Positions 61,099 through 64,000 of a stretch of 64,000 nt of DNA are shown piece after piece. The notes beneath the pieces are model-generated. The model was not told the origin of the DNA, ran no database searches, and saw only the letters and a program-made list of their open reading frames with translations. The position numbers were made by a program, and so were the translations under genes. This DNA comes from Nitrospira sp. (GTDB taxonomy: Bacteria; Nitrospirota; Nitrospiria; Nitrospirales; Nitrospiraceae). Numbering within the stretch: position 1 is the first letter of the stretch; each line of letters opens with the position of its first letter. The DNA is taken from contig VGXF01000004.1 of assembly GCA_016873435.1 (NCBI GenBank), positions 1-64,000 of the forward strand, read 5' to 3'.

Positions 61099-62175
61099 AT
61101 GTCACGGCCTCGCGTCATCGTCGGAATGAGTGGCGGCGTCGACAGCTCTGTTGCCGCCGCGCTCCTTGTGCAACAGGGCTACCAGGTGCAGGGCGTCACG
61201 CTCCAGGTCTGGGAGCCGGAGGATGAGTCTGCCGCCGTCTCCAAACGCTGGCAGGAGCGTAGTTGCTGCAAGATCGGCATCGCGAAGCATGTCGCCAAGC
61301 GCCTGGCAATCCCCTACGAAATCATCGATACCCGGCAGACGTTCCGCACCAGCGTCATCGACGATTTTCTCTCCGGCTACCTTGCTGGCACCACGCCCAA
61401 TCCCTGCGTCCGCTGCAACGAGCGGGTGAAGCTGCGTTCGCTAATCGCGCTGGCGGAGGAGCGCGGCGCGGACTTCGTCGCCACCGGCCATTACGTACAG
61501 ATAGGACGAGACGACACCGGACTGAGCCTGCAGCGCGCAGCCGATCTGCGCAAGGATCAGAGTTATTTTCTGTATCGCCTTCGTCCCGAATGGCTCCCAC
61601 GCCTGTTGTTTCCTGTGGGAGGCCTGCAGAAGGCAGACGTGTGGCGGCTCTCGGAATCGCTTGACCTGCCACCGGACGAAATCAAGGAAAGCCAGGAAAT
61701 CTGTTTCGTGACGCAGGGCGACTACCGCGCGTTTATCGAGTCGGAGGCCCCGCAGGCAAAGATGCCCGGCCGATTTGTCGGCACGGACGGCAGAGATCTT
61801 GGCGCACACGACGGCATCGCCTTCTACACCCCCGGACAGCGCCGCGGCCTAGGCGTATCGGCAGGACAGCGCCTCTACGTGCAGCGCGTGGAACCGGCCA
61901 CCAACACCGTCAGGCTCGGCGCTGACGAGGATTTGCTGCGTTCCGACTGCACCGTCGCCGATCTCAATGTATTCGACCGCTCGCTGCTAGAACAATCACG
62001 CGCGGCCGAGGTCAAGGTCCGCTATGCCACGCCCGCGGCAGCGGCTATGCTGACGCCCAATCCAGACGGCACACTCACCGTGCAATTTTCCGTTTCGCAG
62101 CGGGCCTTGAGCCCGGGCCAGTCCGCCGTGTTTTACGAGGGCGATCGCGTCCTCGGCGGTGGAATTATTCGTTAA
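61099..62175 (+). CDS. mnmA: tRNA-specific 2-thiouridylase MnmA
   Basis: Thiolates U34 of tRNAs for Lys, Glu and Gln. The 358-residue protein has the PP-loop GMSGGVDSSVAAALL (residues 8-22), catalytic Cys in NPCVRCN and ESQEICFV, and the C-terminal beta-barrel domain. It acts on the same wobble uridine as MnmE/MnmG encoded 5 kb upstream. A hairpin follows its stop by 60 bases. Confidence 0.95.
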   Translation: MSRPRVIVGMSGGVDSSVAAALLVQQGYQVQGVTLQVWEPEDESAAVSKRWQERSCCKIGIAKHVAKRLAIPYEIIDTRQTFRTSVIDDFLSGYLAGTTPNPCVRCNERVKLRSLIALAEERGADFVATGHYVQIGRDDTGLSLQRAADLRKDQSYFLYRLRPEWLPRLLFPVGGLQKADVWRLSESLDLPPDEIKESQEICFVTQGDYRAFIESEAPQAKMPGRFVGTDGRDLGAHDGIAFYTPGQRRGLGVSAGQRLYVQRVEPATNTVRLGADEDLLRSDCTVADLNVFDRSLLEQSRAAEVKVRYATPAAAAMLTPNPDGTLTVQFSVSQRALSPGQSAVFYEGDRVLGGGIIR

Positions 62176-62196
62176 GATTTCCCCCCGTTTCCCTTC

Positions 62197-62226
62197 TTGA
62201 CAGGTCCCTTTTCGCAATGCTACTGT
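62197..62226 (+). promoter_or_regulatory. possible promoter ahead of atpH
   Basis: TTGACA (62197-62202) and TACTGT (62221-62226) are 18 bases apart. A transcript from here would begin almost exactly at the next hairpin, so either the site is not used or the hairpin acts on the atp leader. Confidence 0.4.
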
Positions 62227-62235
62227 GGCCCGTTT

Positions 62236-62260
62236 TTCGTGCCCCACCGCACGAATTTTT
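62236..62260 (+). terminator. hairpin with U tract between mnmA and atpH
   Basis: TTCGTGC (62236-62242) pairs with GCACGAA (62249-62255) around CCCACC, followed by TTTTT (62256-62260). It ends mnmA transcription, or acts as a leader attenuator if the promoter at 62197 is real. Confidence 0.75.
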
Positions 62261-62304
62261 CCTTGTTCATCGCGGAGTTTCGAGATTTTTAACAAGAGCC
62301 CACT

Positions 62305-62844
62305 ATGATCAAATCCTCCATCGCGCGCCGGTACGCCAAAGCCTTTTTCGAACTGCTGGACACCAAGAGTATTGAAGCGGCGCGCACTGGGCTGACCGCT
62401 CTCGGACAGGCCGTCGAGCAATCCGCCGAACTCAGACACGTTCTGGCGTCACCGGCCTTCACCGCCGACGAAAAACTCGCGGTGTTGAACGCGCTGGTGC
62501 AGAAGCTCCCTTGTCCGCCTGTCACCGCCAGTTTACTGGGCCAGCTCGTGCACAAGAACCGCCTCGAATTTCTCACGGACATCGCGGACGCCTTCGCTGA
62601 ACTTGCCGATCAATCCAGGGGCACCAGGCAGGCGTCCGTGACGTCGGCCGCCGCGCTCAATGCGCTCGAGCAGGACCGCGTGCGCACGCGCCTGCGTGAC
62701 CTGCTTAAGGGCGACGTGGATGTCACCTTCCAGACTGAGCCAAAGCTGATCGGGGGCTTACAGATCCGGATCGGGAGCACGCTCTACGATAGCAGCGTGC
62801 GCAGCCGATTGAACGCCATGCAGACGACTTTGACCAAGGAGTAG
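62305..62844 (+). CDS. atpH: ATP synthase F1 delta subunit
   Basis: Links F1 to the peripheral stalk of the F-type ATP synthase. The 179-residue protein has the typical N-terminus (SSIARRYAKAFFELLD), a six-helix N-domain and the C-terminal segment DVTFQTEPKLIGGLQIRIGS with the family signature. atpA starts three bases after its stop. Subunits a, b and c are not upstream here, so the operon is split or they lie elsewhere. Confidence 0.93.
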   Translation: MIKSSIARRYAKAFFELLDTKSIEAARTGLTALGQAVEQSAELRHVLASPAFTADEKLAVLNALVQKLPCPPVTASLLGQLVHKNRLEFLTDIADAFAELADQSRGTRQASVTSAAALNALEQDRVRTRLRDLLKGDVDVTFQTEPKLIGGLQIRIGSTLYDSSVRSRLNAMQTTLTKE

Positions 62845-62847
62845 CTG

Positions 62848-64000
<1,153 letters not shown>

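Overview
The window comes from a Nitrospira-type bacterium (phylum Nitrospirota), a chemolithoautotrophic nitrite oxidiser. The decisive evidence is an nxrA-nxrB pair at 26406-31203 (minus strand) coding for a Tat-exported 1145-residue molybdopterin subunit and a 429-residue Fe-S subunit, the sizes and motifs of the periplasmic Nitrospira nitrite oxidoreductase. The DNA is moderately GC-rich, genes are densely packed with many ATGA/GTGA overlaps, and nearly all reading frames belong to ordinary chromosomal genes. No prophage, CRISPR array or insertion sequence was seen.

Layout. 1-5300: DUF2892 protein, msrA with a tiny coupled secreted peptide, a saccharopine-dehydrogenase-like gene overlapping an unknown Rossmann-like gene, a gamma-carbonic-anhydrase-like protein and rimO. 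5300-10914 (minus): an apparent operon sdhA - response regulator - histidine kinase - small basic ORF - htrA, ending in a strong hairpin. 11048-17600: gcvP (plus), then gcvT and a NUDIX hydrolase (minus), a FIST-domain protein and an FKBP remnant. 17600-22500 (minus): P1 peptidase, beta-CASP metallo-hydrolase, LOG protein, DUF502 protein and GNAT acetyltransferase. 22600-26300: small conserved proteins and a radical SAM enzyme of the RiPP-maturation type. 26400-31800: nxrBA, its AT-rich upstream region and tRNA-Gly(GCC). 31800-36200: assorted hypotheticals, a CDGSH protein, a 2OG-Fe(II) oxygenase, a broken 3-methyladenine DNA glycosylase and a DedA protein. 36280-40670: the tesA / ybbA-ybbP type locus. 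40969-47750 (minus): pgi-pgl-glk-rpiA-pepN. 47850-51330 (minus): envelope genes with two L,D-transpeptidases. 51570-62200: the origin-proximal cluster rpmH-rnpA-yidD-yidC-mnmE-mnmG-rsmG-parA-parB, followed by a bactofilin and mnmA. 62305-64000: atpH and the start of atpA.

How it fits together. NXR feeds electrons from periplasmic nitrite into respiration, and ATP synthase uses the resulting proton gradient. Sugar-phosphate genes and glycine cleavage serve central carbon metabolism. The rpmH-to-parB block contains two perfect parS palindromes, so the chromosomal origin is probably close and nxrAB lies only about 20-30 kb from it. dnaA and a recognisable oriC were not seen.

Points worth attention: the RiPP-type radical SAM gene next to nxrAB without an evident precursor; parS sites flanking rsmG (one built into its start codon); a composition break inside mnmG; a decayed copy of the mnmE start just upstream of mnmE; gene remnants (AlkA, FKBP); repeat-like tracts that appear to have entered coding sequences; and several small proteins translationally coupled to larger genes.
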